A DNA stretch of 64,000 bases, from NCBI GenBank assembly GCA_963575645.1, contig OY754470.1, positions 24,472,501-24,536,500 of the forward strand. Direction: 5' to 3'. The translations under genes were made by a program, and so were the position numbers. The notes beneath the pieces were generated by a model. The model was not told the DNA's origin and searched no databases. It saw nothing but the letters and a program-made list of their open reading frames with translations. Of the stretch, positions 22,183-32,900 are shown in pieces (position 1 is the first letter of the stretch; the number at the start of each line of letters is the position of its first letter). The stretch comes from Xanthostigma xanthostigma (lineage: Eukaryota > Arthropoda > Insecta > Raphidioptera > Raphidiidae).

Positions 22183-22750
22183 TTAGGGTTCCGTACCTCT
22201 AAAGGAAAAAAAGAAACCCTGTCTGTCAAGACTCTAGAGAATCAAAACCTATAAGATACTTCCCGTTTACCCAGAATCATGAAATTTGGCAAGAAGCAAT
22301 GTCTTATAGCACCAGCAAAAGGGAAAAATCTGAAAACCCTTAATTTTTAGTTACATCACAAAAAAAATGTTTTTAAACCGCAACAACATGCTACGCACGT
22401 ACACAGTTACACTTCTAATACAAAACAAGCGTCTGGTTCGCTACCGGTGCGTGTATACAGCACAATATGAAAACTCTCGCGTACAACACGGTACGACAAT
22501 TAGGCTACCAGATATAACCACGAAGTACAATACTATTCAGTAGTCCATCCATGAACTCATTGCAATTACAATTTACACGCTTATAGTTGGCATACTGACC
22601 GCGATGTATGGGATGATAATTTTCCAACGACTGAGCGGAAAAATCTTCGAGATTCGATTCCTGTGATGGACGAACTATTTACGTACCTACAAGTTTCTAC
22701 GGAACCCTCGGTGCACGACTCCGACTCGCACTTGGCCGGTTTTTTATTTT
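22183..22750 (+). repeat. GGTTCCGTACC-family repeat, near-complete copy
   Basis: Starts TTAGGGTTCCGTACCTC and ends 'actcgcacttggccgg' followed by T-rich sequence. This uninterrupted copy defines the family layout used to recognise the copies at 15088 (split by a hAT), 39130 (minus strand) and 57525 (truncated). Confidence 0.7.
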
Positions 22751-22938
22751 AATCAGGGCGACATTTATCACGGTGAAAGATTCGTCCTATAAATATAGTC
22801 AGATTAAAAACAAACAGTTGAAAGTATATAAAAAAAAGAAGACAGTCGACGCAAATCGTCCATCGTAACGCGTGGATGAGTGATGAATTTCCCTTCTAAA
22901 CTGGCCACGTTTATTTACCTATACTGTTAATTGTAAAT

Positions 22939-22982
22939 GTTTTAACACACTTTTACATTCCGTTTGTAAAAGTGTTAAAAAC
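22939..22982. repeat. 44-bp palindrome
   Basis: GTTTTAACAC...CTTTTAC pairs with GTAAAAGTGTTAAAAAC around a 9-bp centre. Isolated; no flanking duplication seen. Confidence 0.5.
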
Positions 22983-23090
22983 TTTGACATAATGGTGATT
23001 CTTTGAACGTGATTGCCAATCACTGTGTTAGATTTTTTTTTCAATTTTTTAGCAGCGTTGCGTTTTTTTAAGACAGCAGTTTTATCGAAA

Positions 23091-23380
23091 ACTAGCTGTA
23101 CCTCGCCACGTGTTGCAGTTTGGTTAGCGTTTGTTGCTGTTACGTTCAACATATGGCGCTCCCGTTGCCGTAAAATATTAAGTATAGCGTGTGTTGCTTT
23201 AACTTCCAACATAATATTATGGCGCTGCGTTTAACAGATGACGCTCCCTTTGTCGTGAAATATTAAGTATATAGCGTGTGTTGCTTTAGCGTTCAACAAA
23301 TGGTGCTGTATTCAAGAGATAGCCCTTCCGTTGTCGTAAAAAAGACCCCTAGAATATTGAAAACTTAAAACAACATTAGA
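23091..23380 (+). repeat. Short dispersed element (ACTAGCTGTACCTCGCC)
   Basis: Homologous to 11646-11835, but with an internal tandem duplication: the 'ggcgct...cgtaaaatattaagtat...gcgtgtgttgcttta' block occurs twice in tandem here. Confidence 0.5.
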
Positions 23381-23947
23381 GATATTCGCTCTCAAAATAG
23401 TTGCCAACGAATTAAATGTACAGTACATTTTATATAAGTTCCATGTCGGTTATAGGCTATCCTCTTTTATCATCTAGTTGATAACAGAAATTAGTCACCT
23501 TGAAAATAATATAATACGCAATGCGGTGACGTATTACTTTATTTATTTGGTAACTAGCTGTGCCCGAGACATCATTAACGCGAAATTGTGGATTTGTTTA
23601 GGCAGGTTATTGTTTAAAATTGATTCAACGCCACTTACAAATAGTCCAAGAGCTAATAAACATTTTTGAGTAGGTATTTGAGGCAGCGTACAAGTTTGTG
23701 TAACACTTCTTTTGTAATGTCTAAACACAAAATCGAAGACCTGGCTGAAGGGTAGTGGGGCTTAGCCAAGTTGTGAATTTGTTTAAAGAAAAGTCCCTGA
23801 GGCATTTTGAAATATTAATGTTTACCTTTAAATTCAGTATTTAATAAAATAAAAAATTAATAAGCTATAGATCATTTAATCGGGTCTAAATGTCTACCAG
23901 GCGGTTATAAAACTGAGTGCGCTTAGCAAAATGAAAAACAAACGTAA
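23381..23947. other. No gene; half-copy of the 1.8-kb inverted repeat at 23700-23755
   Basis: Holds an ACTAGCTGTGCCCGAGAC start (23555), probably another truncated short element, and a single arm of the 1801-1951 repeat. No gene is supported. Confidence 0.45.
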
Positions 23948-24404
23948 AGGCCGCTGCACACGAGGCTAGAAACGCTGCTAGGAGTTCTGCTAGCCGGTAG
24001 GCTGGGTACGAAGCTAAAAATGACGTCACTGCGGGCTGGCCTGCTAGCTCACAAGAAAGGTTTTAAAATTAGAACAAGGGCTATTTTCCCTGCGAGATTT
24101 GCTGCTAGGTATGAGCAAGAACCAATCAGGAAGCATTATCTTGTAACGTAGGCACTTGAACAAACACCCACAAACCAACATGGTGCCGCATTCTGTTTCG
24201 AGTCAGACAACAGACACGTCTTGCTCTGTGTTTATATTCCAACTGTCACTGCGCGCGCACCAGATCTATCCACAAATCAAGTTTGAAATATAGTCTCTTG
24301 TGAAGCGAGCACTTAACAGAAATCAAGAAAACTAGCGCTAGAAAACTAGTAGGCAGATCTAGCAAAGAATCTAGCAGCGTTTCTAGCCTCGTATGCAGCG
24401 GCCT
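23948..24404. mobile_element. PIF/Harbinger-like MITE with TAA duplication
   Basis: The termini AGGCCGCTGCACACGAGGC and GCCTCGTATGCAGCGGCCT are inverted repeats about 36 bp long. Both sides are flanked by TAA (23945-23947 and 24405-24407). A 3-bp TWA duplication is characteristic of PIF/Harbinger elements. The 457-bp interior has no transposase. A related left end lies at 63724. Confidence 0.7.
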
Positions 24405-24407
24405 TAA

Positions 24408-24963
24408 GATGATTACCGAGAGTGCTTATTTTGCATAGCACTTGGTAATCCCCGTGTTTATCGTTAGTAGAATAGGTCTGATTATTTTCTTTGCGTAGCA
24501 TCCTATCGCTATTTTTTAACCTTCACAATTTTTGCAACACAACGTTTTAAGTAAATTATTTCTGTACAAGAGACGAAGATATTTGGAAAATAGTATCTTT
24601 TGTTCTGTTTTATTTATTTATCAACATTGACCTCCAAAACTGATATCACTAATCTTTAAATACATTCGTTAATACGCGCAGTAATTAGTCACATGTGGAA
24701 GACTTGTTTACCAAATATTCTATTTAAAGTTTTAAAGGCCACGTTTATTTGTACACCGCAAACGGGAAATAAAAAACCCAACACGCTCAATAACAAATTT
24801 CACTTTTTAATCGCAGGACATCATTTTTTTTTAGATTAGAGTTAAAGACCGCCCACACTCATCCCGCACGACCAGCACAGTACGAACCAGAAAAGCCTGT
24901 TCGTGAAAGTATACCCATGTTATTTATAATGGAGTATCTATATATCAATATTTTCAAAACTAT
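24408..24963. other. No gene seen
   Basis: AT-rich; nothing supported. Confidence 0.45.
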
Positions 24964-25874
24964 ACAGGGTGTCCTTAAAACGGCTTATGAGGTTTTATAG
25001 CTTTATTGGGCAATAAAACCCACATCATAATAATGATGAATATCATTCCATGGGCGTAGAACTTGATTTTTTCGATAATTAAACATCTAAAACTTCTACG
25101 CCAATGGAAAAAAATCAGTTTGATATGAAATCTGGATCACGCGACTCATTTACTACAAAAAAGGTACCCTTGAGAAAATTCGATTACTCTCATAGTTTCG
25201 ACAAAATTTTAATTTTAGTAAATTAATGCATATAATTAAATACACACAAAACCCCTGTGAATACTGTAGAACAACTATGGCAACGTATCCAACAAGCAAC
25301 AAATAATCTTACAGGCGATGAAGAAATTATGCAAAAAGTACATTTCAATTTTTTGCGTCGTATACATTTTTGTATACCTACGTGAAAATGGTGAACATTT
25401 TGAACAATTTTTATGAAATATCTGTTATTCGTTTTAATATTTAATTATGCTTTAAATTACTAAAATTAAAATTTTGTCGAAACTATGAGAGTAATCGAAT
25501 TTTATCAAGAGTAACCTGTTTTGTAGTAAATGAGTCGCGTGATCCAGATTTCATACTCAAACTGATTTTTTTCCATATTGACGTAGAAGTTTTAGATGTT
25601 TAATTATCGAAAAAATCAAGTTCTACGCCCATGGAATGATATTCATGATTATTATGATATGGGTTTTATTGCCCAATAAAGCTATGCCAACGTACCAAAT
25701 CTCATGAGCCCTTTCAAAGTTATAAAGCAAAAACGATTTGAAAATTGTAACTTAAGAGCCGTCTAGCGCCCAAACTAAGCAACTTTGTACTGAGGTAAGT
25801 TTGCTTGTATCGAGTTGTTTTGGCCTGAAGAATATGTGGCAGGCTTTTGTAAAGACCTTTTAGGGACACCCTGT
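24964..25874. mobile_element. DNA transposon remnant turned into a long palindrome
   Basis: Ends ACAGGGTGTCC and GGACACCCTGT, with TATA on both sides. Long inverted arms follow: about 25004-25230 mirrors about 25455-25685, through 'gggttttattgcccaataa', 'ttctacgccc', 'aattatcgaaaaaatcaag' and 'atgagtcgcgtgatccaga'. The short central part holds a decayed transposase end (25260-25416). About 180 bp on the right, between arm and terminus, has no left counterpart. TA-type flanks and a Tc1/mariner-like C-terminus suggest that superfamily. Confidence 0.65.
25260..25416 (+). pseudogene. Broken C-terminus of a Tc1/mariner-like transposase
   Basis: The first frame reads N-T-V-E-Q-L-W-Q-R-I-Q through F-L-R-R-I-H-F-C-I and stops at TGA (25383-25385). 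A +1 shift picks up R-E-N-G-E-H-F-E-Q-F-L followed by TGA (25414-25416). An arginine-rich 'RRI..CI' segment followed by G-x-H-F-E-x-(F/L)-L and a stop is how many insect DDE transposases of this group end. The split over two frames marks it as a pseudogene. No catalytic part is present. Confidence 0.5.
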
Positions 25875-25977
25875 ATAATAAGTTCAGATCAGACATTTTT
25901 TTTACAAAATTTTCTTGAAAAAATAAATAGAACAATAAACCAATATGAAAAATATAACATTATAACAGTTCTAGTGC

Positions 25978-26065
25978 ATATATATTTTCTGCGCATGCGC
26001 CGATCTTTCCCAAAGACAACGCGGCTTTTCATATTTACTTGTGAAACATATCTTACCAAAATGTT
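25978..26065 (-). repeat. Inverted fragment of repeat R3
   Basis: The block 'gcgcatgcgccgatctttcc' is the reverse complement of the R3 segment around 'aaaatcggcgcatgcgca' (10266-10300). It stands head-to-head with the R3 copy that follows. Confidence 0.5.
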
Positions 26066-26069
26066 GTTT

Positions 26070-26176
26070 CGATCCGCTCAGCCAGTTGACCTAGTATATA
26101 GTGATCATATAGATTTACAGAAAGAAAATGGCGGACCGACCTTTTGTATACTAGTCAAAGGGCTGAGCGGATCACA
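26070..26176. repeat. Inverted repeat, about 30-bp arms
   Basis: The left arm carries 'gatccgctcagcc...ttgac...gtata' and the right arm 'tatactagtcaa...ggctgagcggatc', around a spacer with 'gaaaatggcggaccg'. Confidence 0.6.
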
Positions 26177-26567
26177 ACCAATTTTTGGTAGAAAGTTTGG
26201 CATGTAAATAGAAATTGTTTTGGGGGGAAGTCGACATCATGCGTATAAAAGAGACATTCTATAACATTGTTTTTTATAGGTAGTAATGGTATACTTTTCA
26301 TAGCGGTTTATGATTTTATTTAGGTATGTTTACATGAAAGTTTCGTAAAAATGATTTTTTTCTAAGTTTCATAGTTTTGGAAATGTTTTGAAAAAAATGA
26401 GCTAATCATTTGTTCTGAAGATCTGTCAAAAATAAAGTAGATAACTGACAAACGTACTTTGGATATTTTTATACATTTTACGAATAGCAAATATCATAAT
26501 ATTTGATACTAGACCTTACCCGCGTCACCGCACATGTTAACAGAAATTTTATTTTCTTTGTTATATA

Positions 26568-27176
26568 CTATAGCGGTCCCGCCCGGTTTCACCCGGGTGT
26601 AAAAGAACGAATGGGGACGGGAGGGACATGATTACGCACATCCATCTTAGTTTACCAAGATGAATGTTATGTCCAAATTTCATGATGATCGGAGTTACCG
26701 TTCAAAAGTTTTTGTCGATAAAAAGCAGTATTTATACTTTTTTTAAGTAATAAATTTCTTTTAAATCAATAATTACTGTAATTAATAAATATAATAAATA
26801 TTTAATTGAAAACACTGTAGGAAAATCATTTTTATATAGGTAGGTACCTAATAAAAAAAAATAAAAATTATTCGCATGCTCTACCGACTGAGCTAGCCGG
26901 GCTTGTGAATGCACGACGCTATTGATATATTTAGTTAGGGCATTTCACCTGAATAGAAGCTTATTTTTGAGATACATTTTGCAACATTTTTCATTGATGC
27001 TCCGCTCCTATTGATCGTAGCGTGATATTATAATATAGCCTATAGTCTTCCTCGATAAATGGGCTATCCAACAAAAATTTTTTTTTCAATTTGAACTAGT
27101 AGTTCCTGAGATTAGCACGTTCAACCAACCAAGCAAACAAACTCTTCAACTTTATATATTATATACCTATAGATAT
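26568..27176 (+). mobile_element. Short composite element G (TAGCGGTCCCGCC), copy with truncated tRNA part
   Basis: Opens 'tagcggtcccgcccggtttc' and ends 'tatacctatagat'. Shares 'catgatgatcggagttacc' and 'gcctatagtcttcctcgat' with 28924, 42769 and 51304. A minus-strand tRNA-Lys-like stub (26873-26902) sits in the middle. The body resembles 3' ends of RTE-like LINEs. Confidence 0.65.
26873..26902 (-). other. Truncated tRNA-Lys-like segment
   Basis: On the minus strand it reads GCCCGGCTAGCTCAGTCGGT followed by AGAGCATG and then jumps to the acceptor end. This keeps the A-box promoter region of tRNA-Lys but lacks the anticodon and T arms, by comparison with 43135-43206. Confidence 0.6.
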
Positions 27177-27290
27177 AATAATATATTATGTAAAATATCA
27201 ATACTTTTGAAGTTGGAATGGTCCCGTCGCCCAATTGGCTGGAATTTCGTCTTGTATATAACCGTATATTAAACTATAGGCATTGGCCGA

Positions 27291-28153
27291 ATTAATAAAT
27301 TTAACGAATCAAGCAACGTGTTCTTTCAAAAAATATATGACGTTCCATGAAAACGCCACTTAATAATTTAACGCTTGGGTCTGATTATTCGGTTCGGATT
27401 GCAGATCAGCATACAATCTCCTTTGCATACGCGTGGCATATTGTGTTGACATAGGATGGTAATTTATGTCAATTTTCAATATTCGAATGTCTATTTGTAA
27501 CACAAATGTAAAACATTTTTTTAAAGAGTTTGCTTTGAATCTCTTGTCACAATGGTGTTAAGGTCGACTTTCATTTTTTTCTGATGCATGTATATAATAG
27601 GTACGAGAGTACAATACAAACAAATGAAATCGTTTTCGAAATTTGTACGGTATTGAATTTATATATTAAAAAATAAAAAACGGTACGCCTACAACGACTT
27701 TCTCACTCAGTTGCATCGGCCGCGGATTTTCCTTCTTCTACCTTTTCTGGATATTCTGAGACAAATGATTTGTGACATTGCAAGATCCTCATCGGCATCA
27801 ACCAACGAAATAATAAACAAGACTGTTCTTGTTTTTCTCGATTTTGATTTTCAAATTAAAAACTTTTTTATTTATTTTTATCCTAAAACTATAACATCGT
27901 TATGTAGATTAAAAATTATGATCAATTTATGAAACTGCACATCTTTGTCATGTGCCAAAACTAAAAACCACAAAAAAATCTTGCATTTGCCGTCAAAGAA
28001 GCTGTATACTTCAATTTAAGTTTTTTTCTGTTTATAGTTCAATTTCTGATTCTTATTTTGTAATAATATTGTTGGTTATAGTAATAATAATAGTTATTAA
28101 TTTATCTAATATTATTACGTTTGCTGATTATCTCTCTCTCTTTTTCTCGATAG
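27291..28153. other. No gene seen up to a polypyrimidine tract
   Basis: AT-rich. Its last 30 bases ('tctctctctttttctcgatag') are a strong 3' splice-site-like polypyrimidine tract and AG before the exon candidate. If real, this is intron. Confidence 0.4.
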
Positions 28154-28225
28154 TGTCGTTCGATTCCACCAATACGATGGCGAGCACACTTCCACGTCAC
28201 AGAGGCAACTCCATTGACATCATAC
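28154..28225 (+). CDS. Candidate host exon, product unrecognised
   Basis: A 72-nt segment bounded by a polypyrimidine tract ending in AG (28152-28153) and a consensus donor GTAAGT (28226-28231). One frame reads S-F-D-S-T-N-T-M-A-S-T-L-P-R-H-R-G-N-S-I and continues D-I-I. It takes one base from an upstream exon and leaves one base for the next, so it is a symmetric phase 1-1 exon of exactly 24 codons. It also contains an ATG in fair context (28177, G at +4), so it could be a first coding exon with a non-coding acceptor-side leader. A second frame is also open. G+C is higher than the flanks. I do not recognise the peptide. Confidence 0.4.
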
Positions 28226-28799
28226 GTAAGTGATTCTTATTATTATTTATTTACGTGTACATAAATTATCTGTTCTTTTAATTTTCTTTTCTGACACTTT
28301 CTTTTTTTTTATTATTTGTTTTAAGTTGGGTAATTTGACACCTTTTTGTTTTACTTGTCGTGCCTATTATGTATTGTTGTAACAGTATTTGTTGACGAAA
28401 CAAATAACACTCAGTGAAACACTTTAATTTGAGCCACCGGATTGTCAGAAAGGTATATATTTTTAATGGCGTAATATTAAACTAGTGTTGTCGGACATTT
28501 TAGTGTCCAACTATTTTACAGTTAGAGATATAGATTGTAGATTATAGACGCTAAACAGCTGAGGGTATCAGCGTCTATATTTAACTGTTCGAGATATTAC
28601 GTAGGTATTTTAAAAATTGTCAGATTTTCTAGGGATTGTCAAACAGGTTTAAAAAATTTAATTAAAAGGCTAATGCCAAATGAGGAAAGTCGAGGAATTG
28701 ATGTATGAAATTGCTACACACATACAAAAGAAAACAGAAAAAGCATGCAGTTTGCAATCCCTGTATACAAAAAGAATGGTATGACATCTATAAAACAAA
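28226..28799. other. No gene seen; intron-like
   Basis: AT-rich sequence following the exon candidate; nothing else supported. Confidence 0.4.
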
Positions 28800-28922
28800 G
28801 GTCACCCCGCCGTGTCTGTCTGTCCGTCTGAACGCGATAAACTCAAAAACTACCGAACGGATTTTCATACGATTTTCACCAATGAACGGAATGATTCAAG
28901 AGAAAGGTTTATGTATATAATT
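28800..28922. repeat. Short dispersed repeat, inverted homolog of 5257-5385
   Basis: Carries 'gtctgtctgtccgtctg', 'aaaactaccgaacggat' and 'gattcaagagaaaggttta', the reverse complement of the 5.3-kb copy. It ends directly against the next element. Confidence 0.5.
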
Positions 28923-28923
28923 C

Positions 28924-29219
28924 ACTAGCGGTCCCGCCCGGTTTCACCCGGGTGCAAAAGAACGAATGGGGGTTCATCTTAGTTTACCGAGATGAATGTT
29001 GTGTCCAAATTTCATGATGATCGGAGTTACCGTTCGAAAGTTTTTGTCGGACGGACCAATTTTGAGTTATATTTTCATTGATGCTTCGCTCCTATTGGTC
29101 GTAGAGCGATATTATATAGCCTATTGCCTTCCTCCATAAATAGGTATCCAACAAAAAAAAATCCTGATATTAATTCGTTCAATCAAGCAAAGTCTTCAAC
29201 TTTATATGTTAGTATAGAT
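28924..29219 (+). mobile_element. Short element G without the tRNA insert
   Basis: Opens ACTAGCGGTCCCGCCCGG and ends 'ttatatgttagtatagat'. It runs straight from 'gtttttgtcg' to 'gacggaccaattttgag', whereas copies at 26568, 42769 and 51304 carry 300-360 extra bases, including a tRNA-Lys-like part, at that point. It may therefore be the ancestral or pre-insertion form. Confidence 0.7.
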
Positions 29220-29659
29220 TATATTGCATTGAGTTGTCGACGTGAAAATTGGCATTGTTTTTTGTTTCTGTATGGAAAATTGATTTGTAGAATCAAATAT
29301 CTGGTACATATTTGAATATGTCGAAAGAAATTATTTACTACGAATAAATATTTGGTCAGTATTAGCAAATTGAAAAAAAAAAAGATTATCTGACTGCATT
29401 TTGTTTGAGTTTTATTTTATTGAATCGAATATTAGTTAATATTGACCAAATATTTATCTGCACTAGATAAACAATTCTTTCGCCATATTTAAACAGATAT
29501 TTATTTGAATGACCATATCTTTTTTCGTGTTAAAACGATATTTGCAAAAAAAACGTATCAAAATACCGATTGATTAAAAAATAATTAAAAAATTTTCTTG
29601 CTATAAAGCAACTGTTAAAAACATTAACACCGTGTGCATCGTTTCACAAAGTTTTAATT
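29220..29659. other. No gene; inverted repeat at 29344-29456
   Basis: AT-rich; 'ataaatatttggtcagtatt' and its imperfect complement 'aatattgaccaaatatttat' form 21-bp arms. Nothing else. Confidence 0.5.
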
Positions 29660-29664
29660 GACGC

Positions 29665-29905
29665 TGTTTGGTAAAAAGCAAAAATGATTTATGTGAATCT
29701 ACCTAATTGAATTTGTATATGATAAATTATGTAACTTATTATAATACTTTATGTAACCTTTTTTGTACATTAATTTTTGTTAAAATGTTAAATAAAATCA
29801 GTTAAAAACGAATATTGAAACTGATCAGAATATAATTATCAATCGTAAAATTATCTTTATCTACAAAAAATCCACAAGTATTTATTTCCTAATTACAAAT
29901 ATACA
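29665..29905 (+). repeat. Left LTR of the BEL/Pao element
   Basis: 241 bp from TGTTTGGTAAAAAGC to 'acaaatataca', with TG...CA ends. Very AT-rich, with AATAAA in the middle ('ttaaataaaatcag') as a likely polyadenylation signal. No clean TATA box or initiator can be singled out in such AT-rich sequence. Confidence 0.95.
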
Positions 29906-29909
29906 TTTT

Positions 29910-29928
29910 TTGGTCCTTCGAACCGGGT
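29910..29928 (+). promoter_or_regulatory. Primer-binding-site position
   Basis: 'TGGTCCTTCGAACCGGG' starts five T's after the left LTR end. The TGG start complements a tRNA CCA end, and 'TTCGAACC' resembles a T-arm complement. The primer tRNA cannot be named without a tRNA set. Confidence 0.65.
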
Positions 29929-29976
29929 ACCTGTGGATTTTGTGCATCAAAACGTTGAAAATCATCAATTATCATT

Positions 29977-32900
29977 ATGTCTAATTACCGAACTTTATCT
30001 GAACACCAAGAAGAATTATATGGATTGATTCATCGCGCCGTCACAAATCTTATGAAGATCGGAAGGCAGAAAATAACCACTAGTCGAATACAATCACGTC
30101 TAGAGTGCCTGAAATCCAACTGGGACAAATTTCAACAAAATCACTTACTCATTCGCGAAATCTACGGAACTGCCAAGGATGAAACACGCGAACAATTGAA
30201 ATTGGATCCATATTTCAAGGACAATTGGTATTCGCAATGTGAAGAGGCCTTCCTTGATGCTCAAGAAGAAATGGGAATTCTTTACGAAGAGCTGCATTCA
30301 TCTGAAGCAACAGATGATGGATCAGCACTTGCGAATCAATCCGCGACAGCTCCGCATCATCCAGATCGAACGTCTCATTCTGGCCGCCTTCCTCGATTGG
30401 ATTTACCAAAATTCAACGGCGATTACAATGAATGGGCCGCATACAAGGACTTGTTCTTATCACTAGTAGGACATAACACATCTCTGACGTGCGTTGAGAA
30501 ACTTCAATATCTCAAACTAAGCCTCATGGGTCCGGCGGCAATGAGACTCAAGAACATTGCGGTCACGTCTGAAAATTTCGAACGGGCTTGGGATTCTTTA
30601 GTCAACCACTACGAGAATCAACGAATCCTTGTTCACACGTATCTTAATGTTCTCTTCTCCACGAAAGCAGTTACGCACGGATCAGCTACTGAAATCGAAC
30701 GGCTTCTCAATGACTCACAACAAGCGCTCGATGCCCTTGAAGCTTTACATCGACCTGTCAAAGAGTGGAGCGACTTGTTGGTGTATATGACAATCAGCAA
30801 ACTCGATCCAACAACTATCATGGAATGGGAAAAGGAAATCGGTGCCAGTACAGATCCACCGACCTTCAAGCAATTAGAAATCTTTCTCATTGGTCGAGCC
30901 AGAGCACTACAAGCCTTTGAACGAAACACCAGCTCAGCTCAGTCGTCAAGCTCAAAGACGAAGAATGTATCATCAGGAAGCAAATCACATCATACCACTG
31001 AAGGCCAGTCATCATCCGCAAAAGGGTGTGCCGCTTGTGAGTCAACGGAACACTACATCGCTGCGTGTCCTGATTACAAATCGAAAACCGTGACTCAACG
31101 AAGGGACATCATTCAGAAGAAGAAGTTGTGCTTCAACTGTCTTGGGTATCATCTACTGCGACGATGTAAATCAAAGAAAACATGCCTAACATGCGGAGCA
31201 CAACACCATACGTCAATTCATCGAGAAACATCGTCATCCTCGACAACACAAATAACAGCTTCTCAAAACCAACCTAGTGCATCACCAGCTGCTGTTAACA
31301 TCGTGGCGAACTGTTCACCAAACACTGAATCGGTGGTATTGGCAACGGCCCTGGTTCATGTGGTCTCTCGAACTGGTGAGCATGTGAAGGCGCGGGCTTT
31401 ACTTGACCAAGGCTCAGAAGTATCCTTAGTAACTGAAGAACTCGTCCAGAGACTTCGTCTACCCCGTTCTCGATCATCAATCCCAATCGTTGGTATGGGA
31501 AATGAAACATCTCGGGCAACCAACGGAGAAGTTGTCATGACGGTTAAATCGCGAGTAACTCCTTCATTCTCGTGTGAAGTAAAGACTCTCGTGCTACCAC
31601 GACTCACGGGACATCTTCCCTCTGTAGAAGCATCATCTCAAACCTGGCCTCATCTTCATGGTCTTCAACTGGCTGACCCAGGCTACGCGAAGCCTGGAAA
31701 AATCGACATCATTTTTGGTGCCAAGGTCTACAAACGCGTGCTTCAAGGAGGAGTACGCAATGGCCCTGACACAGCTCCAATTGCTCAAAGAACACGCTTA
31801 GGGTGGATCTTGTCCGGTAACACCCTCGGAGCGCATCAACAACTCAATGTAGGTCATAGCTATCATTGCTCTCCTGACCGTGAATTACTCAAATCGTTGG
31901 AACGCTTCTGGCTGCAGGAAGAAGCATTTCCCTCATCGCATGAAGAACTATCCCAAGATGAAGTCGAATGTGAAAAGCACTTTGTTTCGACACATTCACG
32001 CGACGCCACAGGGCGTTATATCGTTAAGCTTCCACTCAAACAATCGATAGAAGATCTCGGCGACTCAAAAGCATGTGCATTTCGCATGCTTGCACGCATG
32101 GAGACACGGTTCCTGCGTGAACCCAGCTTTCACGTTGCTTATGAAAATTTCCTGAAGGAGTATGAAGACCTTGGACACATGAATCGTGGCCCTGACGAAC
32201 CTAAAGACCCAAGAAAGGTATTTTATCTACCTCATCATGGCGTGATGAAGGAGACAAGCGCGACGACCAAGCTACGCGTTGTCTTCAACGGATCACAGGC
32301 TACACGCAGTGGCTTATCGCTCAATGACTGTTTGCACATCGGTCCGAAAATACTCGAAGATCTGTCCGACGTGATTACACGATGGAGATTCTATCCATAC
32401 GTCTTCTCAGCTGACATCGAGAAGATGTATCGTCAAGTTCGTGTGCATCCTGATGACTGGGATCTCCAACGCATCCTCTGGCGACATACTCTTGATGTTC
32501 CTGTCTCATCATACCAACTATGTACCGTAACATATGGATTGGCTTGTGCACCTTATCTTGCCATACGCACTCTACACCAACTCACGCAGGATGAAGGTTA
32601 TCGATTCCCGGAAGCAGTCGACGCAATTCTCAAAGAAACGTATGTGGACAATGTACATTCTGGAGCATACTCTATTCAAGAAGGTCGTGAGAAGATTAAC
32701 CAGATTGACAATCTGCTCTTAGCGGCTGGATTCACGTTACAACAATGGGTCGCCAATAATAACGAGTTGCTAACCGACATATCGGAATCCCGGCGTGCCG
32801 AAGTATCATCAGTGTCGTTCGAAGAAGAGCCAGTATTTCGCGCTCTGGGACTATCATGGCAATTGCAAACAGATACGTTTGTGTTTACGTCGCATGCAAA

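Larger units (their letters stand above)
26220..27290 (+). repeat. Repeat R3, copy 2, split by a short element
   Basis: R3 blocks run from about 26270 ('aatggtatacttttcat') to 26565 and resume at 27185 ('caatacttttgaagttggaatggtccc'), ending near 27290. The gap is filled by the element 26568-27176. Confidence 0.6.

Noticed and set aside
28177..28225. Assigning the exon candidate to a named gene
   Set aside because: The short peptide is not one I recognise, and naming it would be guessing.
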